Source: Pseudeuparius sepicola
Taxonomy: Eukaryota > Arthropoda > Insecta > Coleoptera > Anthribidae
Assembly (NCBI GenBank): GCA_963920635.1
Contig: OY987300.1
Location: 82,127,899 to 82,191,898, forward strand
Direction of reading: 5' to 3'
DNA: 64,000 bases
Part shown: piece after piece, positions 49,190-61,422 of the stretch
How the letters are laid out: every line of letters begins with the position of its first letter
Numbering within the stretch: the first letter of the stretch is position 1
Made by a program: the position numbers and the translations under genes
The notes under the pieces: model-generated
What the model saw: the letters and a program-made list of their open reading frames with translations, nothing else
The model's database searches: none
Told to the model about the DNA's origin: nothing

Positions 49190-49500
49190 AATACTCGATA
49201 TTGTAATACTTTCAAAATGGCCGTCGCCACAAGATGGCGGATGAGGTATTTTTTTTTGTCAAAATCCTTAATATGGGTATGAAATGAAAGGGCTTGAAAA
49301 GTAGAAAACGATAAAGTTAGTGACATCACACTAAATTCAATATGGCCGCCGCTCCAAGTTGGCGGATTACCTATTTGATACCCAACATGGGTATCAAATG
49401 AAAGGGTTCGACGGGTAGGAAACAACAAGGTTAATGACTTCATATGAAATCCAATATGGCGGCCGCCCCAAGATGGCGAACTAAATTTCTTTACCACCCT
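49190..49500. repeat. Satellite-like tandem, about 115 bp unit
   Basis: About three units share ATGGGTATCAAATGAAAGGG, TTAGTGACATCACACTAAAT and CAATATGGCCGCCGCTCCAA. Single units or fragments lie at 38.8 and 44.6 kb. An apparent 114-codon minus-strand ORF here is a by-product of the repeat. Confidence 0.8.
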
Positions 49501-52500
49501 CCGGACATGGGAATCAAATAGGTACTAAAAAGCACAAAATAAAATTGAAAATAAAAAAACCTTTTTAAAAACAAGCTTGTATGTAAGGCAAGGTCTAAAA
49601 CGAATAAAATAAAAAATAAAATAAGTCTAGGTTTTCCTTAAGATAATTCAATGCCAAATTGTGACAAGTTTTTGTAAATGAAAAAGCTTGATGCGCGAAT
49701 TCTAAAGAAAATACATACAAAAAAAGTTTTTAAAAATAACTCACAAAATATTTTATAGGGTAAGCTGTGCTAATATCTTGTTAGATATAGATACCATATT
49801 ATGCATGTCAAGAAATTCGATATGACTTCAGTAAGCCTATAGCACAGAAAACCTAGCAAAAATTCGCCGTAGATTATAGGTGACTGTGCCTACAGGTAGG
49901 TAGGCACTTCTTCAGTTTCAATATTACCTATAGTAGTTATAAGTTCTAAAGAAACTTTATACATGTACAGTATTAAGAAAATTCGGTTTGTAAAAGCTCC
50001 TTAGAATTTGTTCCCTAAGTTGAACAATGAGATGGAATAATAATAATAATAATAATTATCCTCACAATACTCCAAACTAGGAGTAGGTACCTACCTATCC
50101 CAGAAGCAACCATATATTATGCTTGTGCGAGAGAGGGGTGTCAATTATTGCCATCATTTAGGCTTCATTGCCATTTGCGGCTTAGAGCCGACTTTTTCCC
50201 GATAGAACCAGCGTCCAGAGACCAGAGATATACTACTCTAGACTTTGATAGAACTAGGACAGCATTTGCTCAAGTAGGTACTACGTAAACCTAAACCCCT
50301 AGAAAACCGTAGTGATCTGTGTGTAGAACATTTAGTATTAGTAGGTATTAGTCGAATCGAACAAAAGGTGGATTGAAGCCAGAAAAACTAACTAGATATT
50401 CTGTGACGCAACGCAACAAGTAACAAAGACGCATTGATCTCCATCTACTAGTCGAGAACGGAACTACAGGGCGTTACCGACATGATCAGAAAGGCAACAT
50501 TTATTTTTCTGTTGTGGTATTTTACTTTCTCGTGCAATAAGCGTACAGGTTTCGTTGAACGGCTTGCCGGATTTAAAGTCTCACATATTAGATGCCGCCA
50601 TCGTTCCCAGATACACTCTGGGTTTAGTTTTCAGGGCTTTTTCCACTAGGTTGAAGTATAGCCGAACGGCTATGGTTGAAGGTTGCAGTTAAAGGTATGA
50701 TTAATTAGGACGACCATATTCGTATTTTCATGTAGTAGAGCCTAGAGCCTGATTTTCCATTAGGTGGTACCTACAGAATTTTTATCGGGCAAAAAAATTA
50801 TAACAAAATTTAAATATCCCGACACATTTTTGAAACCATGAGACCATAATGATGTACTAGGTAGGTATGGTAGGTATATAAAGTGTGAAAAAGACCCATT
50901 AATTTCTGTTGGATAAATATAATCAAAAAGTTCCTATTCCCACCTTTTTAATAGCTTATAAAAGTTTCACCATATTGATGGGTTTTAAAAAACTAACAAT
51001 TTTGTCGATATCATTTGAAAACATACCTATTGTCGTAAATTTCTTTATGGCACAAACTGATCCATTTCATATTTTACTCTACATTAAAGGATTTTTACAC
51101 TTTTACTACAGAATAGTGATAACCATAGAAGCATCACTTGGCGATGGTACTTTCGTGTCGGCAACTCAAACGCTTTCCGCATAAGAAGCGCTCCGTTAAA
51201 CATATTTATAAGTTATCATTTAATTAATTTGTTTCCAGGTTCTTGTGGCAAAAAATTATTATATTAAAAATTAAATGGATTTTTAAAACGTTTCTCACCG
51301 GTGTAGTAATTATAAATTCCTTTTTTTTCTCTACTACTACTATTTGGCGATGGTTATATTGCAATAAAAACAGTTTATACCTACACGTTTTTGGTTCAAC
51401 AAACCCGAGGGTTTGGCGCCTGGTCTTCTGCACAAAAGTCCTTTTATTGCATTCCAACGCGAAATTTTATTTTTCAGTGGCACCCAGACCCCACAACGTT
51501 TTGGTTTATTTGGGATAACATGTGAAATTCTCCACACGTAAATCGTGTGAAGTGTGCGAGGAATGTGTTGCCCAAAGTATATACCTATCGAGAAAAATAA
51601 ATATGTACCATGTACCTATCCTATATTCAAACTATTCAAACATTGGTGATGCAGATACGAATAAATTGGGAACATCTTGAAACGAATTTAAAGGAATGTC
51701 ATTCCAGTTAATCAATTTTGCGTTGTTTACAATGTTCTTTCATTCGAAATTATGCGTCGAGTGGCTAATAGCTTCTGAAAAACATAATGACAAAGTTGTT
51801 TTCGCTAGCGCTGGCATCTTTTGACTGGAGAGCCACAAAAGATTTCGGAGGAACGAAAAATTCCATGCAAACAACTGCTAAAACTTTTCAAATTGAATAC
51901 AAACACCTTTTTTCGAAGTGAAAAACACAATATATTTGTTATTTATTTTTTAATTTGTTTTTTATTATATGGGACGATTACGATAAGACCATTTTTTAAT
52001 TATTCTGGGACGGTGTAAAAATTAATAAAAAATAAAGCAGAGACGTGACATCGGGGGCTGGGGGTAGGGGCTACAGCCCCTCAAAAATTTTTTGTAGAGA
52101 AGTTTCGTGGTTATAAAATTCAATACGATTTTTTTAACTTGTAGATAATTTTTGCTTTATTAGGTTGGCGGACAGAATTAGGACATGTCCAAAATAAAAT
52201 AATAACATGTCCAAAATAAAATAACAAAATAAAGAAAAAAGCAAAAAAACAATATATATATTTTAGTACTATACTATTATAAGATAATTCTTTTTCTAAG
52301 AACAATTTTATTGTAGGTACTAAATACCCATTACCCACTGGTTGTTCAAGGTGTTTGATATTAACAACAGGTTTTGGTTTTATGATAACCCCGCCATGCC
52401 GTTATAGCGTGTACCAAATTTGAGTTAAATATCTCAACTATATATACATATAGTTAGTTAGTTTGGTAAATATTCAAGAAAGTCCACATATTTATTAAAA

Positions 52501-52860
52501 TTTAAACACTCTGTACCTTGTTTTTTTAGGGCCTTAAAAAGATACAGTTTATATTATCAAAAAAGTATCCATGTATAGCTACTGTTTTGGGCATTTGAAT
52601 AAGTTTTTTTTATTGGTAACAAAAATTTTCAAACGACAATGTCTTTTTTTTTTCTCGATCGGAGGTTTGTATCTAACATCTAACCCCAACCCCAACCTCC
52701 CTCGTCTATGGTCCCGGCTGTCTCCCCGTTCGTGTCCGACTGAGTCGTCCCTCGCGGCAAGAACCTCAGAGGAATAACCAAGGATAGAGGGAGCAAAAGT
52801 ATCAGAATGCACACGTTTGCAGTCAACCAACATATTATAATGGAAATTTACCGAAGTAAA
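49501..52860. other. Gene-poor region
   Basis: There is an AAT microsatellite near 50040. A 50482 ATG opens MIRKATFIFLLWYFTFSCNK, which looks like a signal peptide, but no supported downstream exon follows. A patch ending TTCAG|TGGCACCCAGACCCC (51476) resembles a splice acceptor. None is called as a gene. Confidence 0.35.
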
Positions 52861-52869
52861 AAATATTAA

Positions 52870-53120
52870 CGTAAATACTTTAGACAAGGAAAGAAAGAGG
52901 ACACCGTGCTGATGGCCTACCCTGCCGTGTATACATTTTGTTACGTCGTTTTGAACGGCGGCCATTTTATATGTGGCAGACAAAGCGAGTACGTTGTGAA
53001 TTAATTTCGTAAATTTGTGAATTAAAAGTAACAGTGATTAAGAGGAAAATATATGTATACTATCTTACGTTGGCGAATTGTTCAGGGTTTGCTTTCAAAA
53101 GCAGAAGTCAAAAGCAAAAG
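52870..53120 (+). pseudogene. Diverged copy of the 0.5-0.7 kb THAP 5' region
   Basis: GACAAGGAAAGAAAGAGGAC, GTTACGTCGTTTTGAACGGC and AGACAAAGCGAGTACGTTGT match 480-660. In the exon part the start ATG is altered (TTACGTTGG for TTACGATGG) and FGCKSR has become FAFKSR, losing a Cys. It is therefore a non-functional copy of the THAP promoter and first exon. Confidence 0.8.
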
Positions 53121-53830
53121 CCCTAAAACTTAATTTTTTTCTCAATATAATTTCTTCAAATTCCTCTTACCTTTTAGTAGATATATGATAAAGTGCATTG
53201 TTTTGTTTGTAAATAGGACTAATATAATTATGTTTTCATATCGTTTTTATTGAAAATGTCTTAATTGATTACGATAGTTTCATAAAATATGGGCCGGTTT
53301 CCATGGGCGTGCATTATTTATTTTATTTCGATTGATTCGAAATCGTCGCAAATAAATATATTTCACTTGACGCTAGCTTTACATTTGGGAAATTATCTGC
53401 AAACAAATACCAATATTTCAAATGACATGTTGGTCAAAATTAATTAACTTTTCATTTTTAAAATTTTTGTGATATTGGCTAAGAACGCGTTGCATGCTGC
53501 GCCACTGGCCTGTCGTGCGATGTGGCAGTCGGTAACACGGCCGCGGGCTCTGTTAGGCGTGCTCCCCCTTTCCTTGTCTAAGACAAATACATAATCACAC
53601 ACAATAACAACGGCCATTATAATAATGCGTAAACAAACGGGCCGACGAAGTAGTGCTGCCAGCGGGATGTTGCTTTGTCGCCGAATTAAAATCGGCAATT
53701 TTGATTGGCTGAAACTCTTGAGTATTCACATGTTTTCAAAACAAATGAAGTAATGTTGGAAAACACGTTTGGTACTATCTACTTTATCTACGGATTTTTG
53801 GTCGGAGATTAAACTCGTCTAATTCGAAAT
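53121..53830. other. Intergenic, no supported gene
   Basis: AT-rich, turning CpG-rich near 53.5 kb (CACGGCCGCGGGCTC). The meaning is unclear. Confidence 0.35.
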
Positions 53831-54131
53831 GAAATTCTGAAATACACGTGGCATCACTCAAAAAGATGCCTGTTGTCCGCGGTCACTTTTTGCTCTTGCT
53901 CCCTCTATCCCAGTTATTTCTCCGAGGCAAGAACCAAGAACCCACCCACGCCGCCTCTCACCCGGGCCGGGCGGCGCGCGAGCGCGCGGCGTCCAGTCCC
54001 CGTCCGGACTCCAGGCGCGCGCATGTCCGCGACCGCGCGCCGCTGAGCGCGACCACCGCGCAGCAGCAGCAGCAGCAGCCGCAGCAGCAGCAGCGTCCGC
54101 CCGCGGAGCAGCCGCGCAGCTGGCCCGCGAG

Positions 54132-54179
54132 ATGCGAGCCGAGGGCGCCGCGCCCGCCCTCGCCCCGCTGTTCGTCGCG
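54132..54179 (+). CDS. Candidate first coding exon after a CpG-rich, CAG-repeat leader
   Basis: The exon reads MRAEGAAPALAPLFVA and ends at a strong GCG|gtgagt donor in phase 0. The preceding 200 bp are highly CpG-rich and hold a (CAG)n tract (54061-54092) and a seven-codon upstream ORF at 54021. The context is typical of the first exon of a developmental gene with a long first intron. The short peptide could be the start of a signal peptide. Later exons would lie to the right; one candidate is at 61.16 kb, but this link is a guess. Confidence 0.4.
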
Positions 54180-54325
54180 GTGAGTGGAGCCCTGGCCGTT
54201 TAGGCACTAAAACGACATGCGCCGACGATTTTGTATGCAAAACATCTCGAATACAGGGCACTTTTCCGACACGAATTTTGGTCGATACTGTAACATAAAG
54301 TGTGTTCCTATACAGAACAACATAG

Positions 54326-55105
54326 CAGAGCTGGGTTCGGATACAACAAATATGTATTCGATTACCGAATACGGATACTTTAAATGTATTCGAATACATA
54401 ATGGGGGCGGATACGGATACTTTAGAAATTTTTGTATTCGAATACGAGTATTCGAATACTTTTTTACGGATACCGCATACAGATACATACTGGTATACCT
54501 ATTTTTGTTGCAATTGTTATTGTTGTTATGTGAAATAGGTATCAAAATATCAATAGTTAATTATTAATTATTTTTACTTTTGCGTCACCAAAAGAAGACA
54601 AAGGTTGAATCATATGGATGACAAATTTTTAGAAATGACCAAAAAATAATAAGCACATTTATTATATAGCATTTATTTTTTATTAGCATTAGCCTTTGAT
54701 AAAACGAGTACTTCAAAGTGCTCATCGCTTAGAGCATTTCTTCTGGGCGTATCTATCATAGTGGAAAATGAGAAAAGGCGTTCTACAGGAGCTGATGAAG
54801 GCAAACAAGGGGAGCAGTGAAGGAGAGGGAAAATGTATCCGTTGATTTCATATTGTATTCGAATACAATGAAAAGTATTCGAATACTATAAAAAGTATTC
54901 GAATACTATAAAAAGGATTCGAATACTATAAGAAGTATTCGAATACTCTGATTATGTATTCGAATACAGATACTTTAAAAAATTCGTGACGGATACGGAT
55001 AACGGATACAAATTTTAAAAAGTATCCGAATACCCACATCGGATACCCAAAATGTATTCGAATACAGGATTCGAATACAAAAGTATTCGAATACTGCCCA
55101 GCACT
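54326..55105. mobile_element. hAT-like non-autonomous element 3 (GTATTCGAATAC)
   Basis: The ends CAGAGCTGGGTTCGGATAC and (inverse) CAGTGCTGGGCAGTATTCG are hAT-like. Flanks CAACATAG and GAACTAAG agree at five of eight positions. The subterminal regions contain about twenty GTATTCGAATAC or GGATAC words. There is no intact transposase. Confidence 0.7.
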
Positions 55106-55235
55106 GGAACTAAGTATTTACTTTTTAAAAGTTGCTGAGTGTAAAATTATTGGGGATATCTCTGGACGCTGATATTATGAGCTGTTTACTTTTAGGGATG
55201 TTTTGCGCCCAAAATGCCGTGTTTCCGATCTACAT

Positions 55236-55968
55236 ACAACGTGTCCCAATTTGATACTGGACACCTCAGAAATACATGAAGGGCAAGGGAAACAAATGGT
55301 CTCTATTTTTTTATTGGTAGTCCCAAGGGAGAGTATCTCATAGGCGGTGGAATTTGGATGGGGTAATTATTTCATGGCCTGCTATAATTTTTTAAAATAG
55401 CAAATTTTCAAGAAACCTTATTAGGAATTTTTTTACGGCAAAATGCTATTAAAATAACTTGTTCAGAATGAAAAACTGAGTAGAATTGCAAAATTTCAAA
55501 AGTCTAGGCCTACTTTGATTTTTATCTTTTCGCCTTTTCTCCCACGTTTCTTAGAAATGTGTCCTTTCTGAAACTTTCACGCCAAAATATTATTAAGGAA
55601 ACTTGATCATCGTGAAAAATAAAATTTTGACTTGAAAGCTCCAGAAAATACACTTTTCTAAGCAAAAAGTGGGAGATAAATCTAAAAATTAAAGTAGACC
55701 TAGCCTTTTGAAATTTTGCGAATCTACTCAGTTTTTCATTCTGAACAAGTTTTCTTAACAGTATTTTGTCGTAAAAAAATCCCTAATGGGGTTGAAAATT
55801 TGCTAGTTTAAAAAAACCATAGCAGGCCATGAAATAATACCCCAAACCAACCGCCTATTAGATACTCTCCCTCGGTACTATCAATAAAAAAAATAGAGAC
55901 CATTTGTTTTCCTTGCCCTTCATATATTTGTGAGGTGTCCAGTATCAAATTGGGACACACTGTATACA
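55236..55968. mobile_element. Foldback element, about 290 bp arms
   Basis: The left arm has GTGTCCCAATTTGATACTGG, CAAATGGTCTCTATTTTTTT and GAATGAAAAACTGAGTAGA. The right arm carries all of them inverted and ends CAAATTGGGACACACTGTAT. Arms are roughly 90 percent alike with a 150 bp centre. This is one of the largest inverted repeats in the window. Confidence 0.85.
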
Positions 55969-56649
55969 GAATGTAACTTGTAACTTGATGTATCCATAAA
56001 TTCTTCGTTTTCAATATACCTGGGTATTAAAATTCTCTAACAAAATCGTATTTTTCCCATAACTTCCTTTTTGTAGAGCTTTTTTAACCAAATTTGGTAC
56101 ACATAATAATAAGGTCCTTTTAAATGTGTTATTTTCAAGCTCTAAATTGAACCAGTCGCGGAGATATGGGTAATACGTAAGACTACAAATTCAAGAAAAA
56201 GTTCATACGGCCCTTATGAAGTTAAAGTAGGTAGCAATATTGCATGGAGCGTTTATAGACTTTAGTTTAATTCTGAACGAAGTGTCTCTATCGCCGTTTC
56301 GTCGCAAATTAGATTTTTTAAATTAGTTTTATCTTGCAAAAAATGTCAGGTACTTAGTTAAAAAAATATCACGATCTTGTTCTCAATTAAGGAAAAAATT
56401 TTGGAGGATTCAAGGCAACACAACTAATTTTAACTCAAAATACGAATATAAAATTATGGGAAAAAACGAGTTTTTTTAGAAAATTTTAAATTTTTAAATT
56501 GAAAAATTTTATATGAACCCGCAAATGTAGAAAACTTTCTCCAGATATTTGCACGTCATTACTGGACACCCTGTATAATTTCGCGCCACTTCTACACTGA
56601 AACCGCACACTATCTGACGTTTCCGGTAGTTTTTACTAAATAACGGCTA
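55969..56649. other. Intergenic, no supported gene
   Basis: AT-rich. A GGACACCCTGTATAA word at 56566 suggests the end of another decayed foldback. Confidence 0.35.
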
Positions 56650-57370
56650 GGAAAAAATATTTTATGCTTTTTATTCCGTTTTTATATTATTTTATTATCC
56701 TTTTAGTCCTTTTTAAAAACGTGGTATATTAAAAAAATATATTTAAATTTTATTATTTTCTACTTTTTAGTTTAGTCTTGTGTTTGAAATTTTGTAATCA
56801 ATTTTAAATATCTTGATGAGATTTTGACAGAGCTAGGTGGCAAATTTCAGATTTATTTCAGATTCTCTTCACCTAGGTAATCGTACTTGAAATAGAAAAT
56901 TGTTATACCTACCTGCGAATATATCAATTTGTTTAATTGTTATTTTCCTGAAAAATAAAATAAAGAAAGAATCAAAATTATTGATAAGATTTGTTGAAAC
57001 AAATTAATTCCAAATCCTTCATATAGTTATCACTTAATGGTGCTGGAAGTTCTAGTTGTCGCATTCTTGCAAACTGTTATATTAAATAACTCGCTATATC
57101 TTGTCTGTCCGTTTGTTTATTTGTCATCCTTTCTTCTTAACGCGTTTTTAACGCGTTTTTTTATTACCAGTTTATCATGTGCTTATCTGTTCATAACTTT
57201 CCACTAGTCAAATATTTGTATTTAAGACTCATTCTTTTTTATAAGGAATTACAATAATATTATTATATAGCGAGTTAATATTGCAATCGTCCAGTTCTGA
57301 GCTATGTTTAAAGTTTCAAGTCTCTAACTCATCGAGAAATTAGTTTAAAACCGATTGCACAATTTGAGGA
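56650..57370. repeat. Long dispersed repeat, copy 2 (uninterrupted)
   Basis: Partner of 44990-46200, in the same orientation and without the inserted fragment. It therefore shows the empty site. Confidence 0.8.
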
Positions 57371-59765
57371 ACAGCCAAAAATAAACGTGGTAAAATATTG
57401 CCAGTTTGTTCTAGAAATTTTCTTATTTGGAGACCTTATAACAAAAATACATAGTTAACATCCTGCATCTTTTTATAAAGTCTCAAAATAAAAAACGCAC
57501 ATATTTTTCGGCATTTAAAACTGAACCACTCTGTATGCAGTGGCACTTAATTATTATTCTGGTACAAATTTTTTTGAACTTTCAGCAAAACAAAAAACAC
57601 AAAAATTCATTTCTGGAACACCCTGTCTATATCCCTTGTCAGTTCTCTATTATTATGTTTCCCGAATATCTCTTGAAAAGTATTGAAACGTTCCTATAGA
57701 TTAATCTACTTACTGAAAAAGTTCTACATCACTTATAGCAATACTTTTAATTCTTGCTCATTCGATTTAGTATGTAATGCACTTGTCAATCAAACTCAGT
57801 GTCCCAGGCCTATTGTGGGCAAACGAAAAGAGAAAAATATATCTGCTTCTCGGGTCTTATATGGGACTATTAGAAGAAGGTTTGAAATTTTTTGTGGGGC
57901 ATCTCAAACTTCCTGGACATTATAAAATATTTATGTATATCCTCAATAAAATACCAATAAACGCAAGATGCTGTGTTTATTGCGAAAAATGCAGACCCGG
58001 TCAGCTCTTCATCGTCCGTCCTTACTCTTGATTTTTATCTGGTCGTCGGCCAAAGGACACACCGATTTCATCATTTAAAATATTCTCCGATTTCGTCAAC
58101 ATTAGTACAAAAATTTCACCTTTGATATCTTTTTTTATATCTTCCGAAAAAAAAGATTTTTTTTCCGAAAAAAAAGATTTTTTTTGGTTCATTGATCTTA
58201 CCAATGTTACAGCTGCATACATGAAACATGCCTAAATATAGCGAACATGTCGGAATGTAATAGTCAAAGCACCAAAGCATTCATTCAATGAAGATATTAT
58301 AATGGCACAAATGCATTCTTGTGCCCTTGACATGTGTAGGTACAATACAACATAGGCAGGCTTCAGATAAAACAATAATTCGTGTATTTCTGCTTATTTT
58401 ACTGCCTTGAAGAAACCGAATATTCATCGTAATACACTATTTTAACTATTCATACCTAATTATAGCTTCATTTTATCTGCGATATTGAACAGAAACATCT
58501 CAAAATCGTCCTTGCTATTTGCGACTGCATACAACATAGGTAGATACTTTCAATAAGTTTTAACTTTAAAGGAAAGATAACTTTTAGACAGGCACCATCC
58601 TAGGTAACCAAAAAATATTTCCCCTGTTTGATTTTTTTACTTGTTTTGGACATTTCGAGTCGCTCTTTAGTTGGCCGGCAAGATAGAAAGTCGTTTGCGT
58701 ATTGCAGCATCTCTTAAAAACGCGGAAGATTTTTTTCGTAAAATTATGTATGTTCCAAAAGCCCGTGTTGCGCACATTCCGATTCCGATTGCCATTTAAA
58801 CAACCTGCACTGCAGGATAAAATAAAGAGTCGAAAAAAGTCATTGTCATTGACATTTAAAACACCACCGTCCACCACATTTATTAGCGCACATACATTTT
58901 AAATCAAGTCGATCGACGCGACGCATACGCTGGAGCAACTTAAAAAACGGAAATTCAATCAACTTTTCGTGATTCGATGCACTTTTTTAACAATACAAAC
59001 TTTATGTCATATCGTAGACCATCAGAAGAATATTATAATATTATTACCAGATTTCAGATTCATTGAATTGATGCATCGATGAGGACTTCGAGGAGTTGCA
59101 GACTAGTAACTGTTACAAGCAATAACAAGTACCATCCATTTTAAAGTACCTAAAACTTAGCTACTTACGTATATTTTCTAGTAAATTTAAAAATTGGCCT
59201 AATAATAAGCCAATGACTGGTTTTGAGAAATAACTAATAGAAACCAATATCCGGATACAACAATCAAGCTGGTGAAAAAAAAATTCACAATTGTATGGAT
59301 ATGAAGGTTATACGTGGGAGTGGTGTCTTGCTGCCTGTTCATAGCAATAATTATTATTAAAGAGTGAAATGTGCCTCCACACACGATTTACACCTAACTG
59401 ATAAGGCACATATATACTTAGGTAGCTTTTGGTAATGTAATATGCTTATCAAGACGTACACTCATCAAGTTAGTGAGCCCCACTGATCTTTACTAAAATA
59501 GTTAGGTAATTAGATAAGAAACTTCCTTAACATACTTCAAATATTAGGCAGAAGAAAAAAATGAAAATAATTTCGGCCATATACATTTTTATCAAATCAG
59601 TTTAATATCAGCTTAATAGCATTCCTGTAATCTTACTGTTTATTATTAATAATTAATTGATTAATTAATTCTTCCGGAATCTTAAATTCAAATGTCCAAT
59701 ACAATACGTCTAATATTGTTAAAAACTATGTTACTATCTAAAATACATAGATATATTGCTATACA
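57371..59765. other. Gene-poor region
   Basis: This includes a tandem doublet of TTTTTTTTCCGAAAAAAAAG at 58142-58182. Nothing else was recognised. Confidence 0.35.
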
Positions 59766-60685
59766 GTACCGCGGATGGAGTTTACAAGAAGTGAAATGGA
59801 TCGATGGATCACCATGAGAAACTTTGTTATAAAAATACATAAAAAAATTAACAAACAAATTAAAACCGACTTCAAAAATTTGCCATGCACACTCCGCTAA
59901 AAATTAAAAAAAAATAACAAAAAAATAACATCGACTTCACAAATTTGCCCGTATGCACATTTCAACTAATATTTTAGAAATATTTTTCTCTTTCTAAATT
60001 GAGTTATCTTTGGATTTGGTGACAGTCAAGGCAAGGAATTTAAATCTATTTAGATATGAATACATCATAACTTAGATACTGTCACCGACTCAAAAGATAA
60101 TTAATAATTAATAAAAAGAGAATCATCGAAATCGGTCCAATATGAAATTTCATCCCCTATTTTCCACCCTTACAGGTGAAATTTTTTCTTCAAATTTAAA
60201 TGGGACCATTCTGTAGGTATACCCTTTCAAATAAAAAAAGAATTGTCCAAATCGGTTTATAAATGACGGAGTTCTGAGGTAACAAACATAAAAAATACAA
60301 CCGAATTGCTAACCTCCTCCTTTTTTGAAGTCGGTTAAAAATAATATAATAAAATACTCAAAATAACATTTTTGTATTTTTACCCACCCTGTTCAACAAA
60401 ATTGAAGTTGAAGTTGAAGAACAGAATTTTCTGAACAAGCAAAGACATTAATCAAAAATGACTTTTTTACACATCGTAAGTATGTCTACTCCGGTATTTT
60501 CGTACGAAAAATAACACGTTTGTATTTTTCCCCACCCTGTACAAGAAAATTGAAGTTTCTTGTGGCGAATCTTATTTCCTAAGGAAGCAAAAACTTTGAT
60601 TAAGAATACTTCTTTTGTATCTTTTACTTTTTGGTCCATTTTCACCTCTTATAAACTCCATTCGCGGACATACTCTAGATAAGAA
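59766..60685. mobile_element. Foldback family B, second copy, with insertion
   Basis: The ends GCGGATGGAGTTTACAAGAA and TAAACTCCATTCGCGGACAT match family B at 11.8-12.7 kb. The interior is interrupted at 59857-60340 by an unrelated inverted-repeat element. Confidence 0.75.
59857..60340. mobile_element. AACCGACTTCAAAAA-ended MITE, nested
   Basis: AAAACCGACTTCAAAAATTT on the left and TTTTTTGAAGTCGGTTAAAA on the right form the terminal inverted repeats. Next to the right end is CTCCTCC. This end sequence is common in many insect genomes. No ORF. Confidence 0.75.
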
Positions 60686-61160
60686 TATTTTATCAAATTT
60701 CAAGGTTTTTTATGGGTTTTCTGTCACATTTTACATTCTAGAATGGCGTAATTACGTGAGCTAAGGTTGTGTGGAATGACCGCGACTTATTGATTTGGAC
60801 TCGACAAAAGATCGAAAAGTAGATAATTTTGATAATATCTTTTATTATGGTGACAATGATCTTTGAATATAAGTTCAATACTTTATTATTTAGTATTCTT
60901 CCAAAATAGAAATATGGTTACACTTATACTTATGAAGTATTTTGTATTTGCCTTGAAAGAGGAATATTGCATCTACTTATCTACGAACTTTAGTCTATTG
61001 GTACAGCAAGAATACGGTTAATTTAACATTTTGGAAACCCAAAAAAGTCGATTTTAGTTCCCAGGGGCGACTTATAATACCTTATACCCTTCTTGTTCTT
61101 TGCTTATACTTTTAAACTTTTAAATAGAAACTTTCGGTTGGCATTTTAGACCGTTTGCAG

Positions 61161-61422
61161 TGGTCGATAGAGAAGGGGTACCTCGAAACCTACCCGTGTG
61201 AGCGTAAGAACATTTTTAGAAGCGTATCTACGATGTGCGATGTGCGGTTGTTACTCGCGAACGGCAAGGCCGAGCAAGGCCGTCCGAGACGCGATGGCAA
61301 TCCTCGTCAGCAGCGCCCGCATTTCTTTTGTATATTGTTTGGTTCATAATATGTTGTCCGTTCGTAGCGGCAGCGGTCAGGCGTGACTTTTTGTATGCCG
61401 AAACTGCCGTTCAAATTAGGTA
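61161..61422 (+). other. CpG-rich, exon-like patch
   Basis: TTTGCAG|TGG..GTGAGC|gtaagaac would encode WSIEKGYLETYPCE, and TTCGTAG|CGG..ATTAG|gtaaca would encode AAVRRDFLYAETAVQI; the phases are mutually compatible. The stretch between is CpG-rich. No protein family was recognised, so this is only a possible pair of exons or a promoter. Confidence 0.25.

Noticed and set aside
49153..49497. 114-codon ORF at 49.2 kb
   Set aside because: It runs through a tandem satellite; the internal peptide repeat mirrors the DNA repeat.
50482..50650. Short ORF with signal-peptide-like start (MIRKATFIFLLWYF)
   Set aside because: There is no conserved downstream sequence and no convincing exon; such ORFs arise by chance in AT-rich DNA.
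53848..54183. 111-codon ORF with poly-Gln
   Set aside because: It crosses the CpG leader and CAG tract in a frame that ignores the better donor-bounded ATG exon; no domain was seen.
54207..54567. Overlapping ORFs on both strands rich in Tyr, Ile and Arg
   Set aside because: They come from the GTATTCGAATAC palindrome repeats of a hAT-like element.
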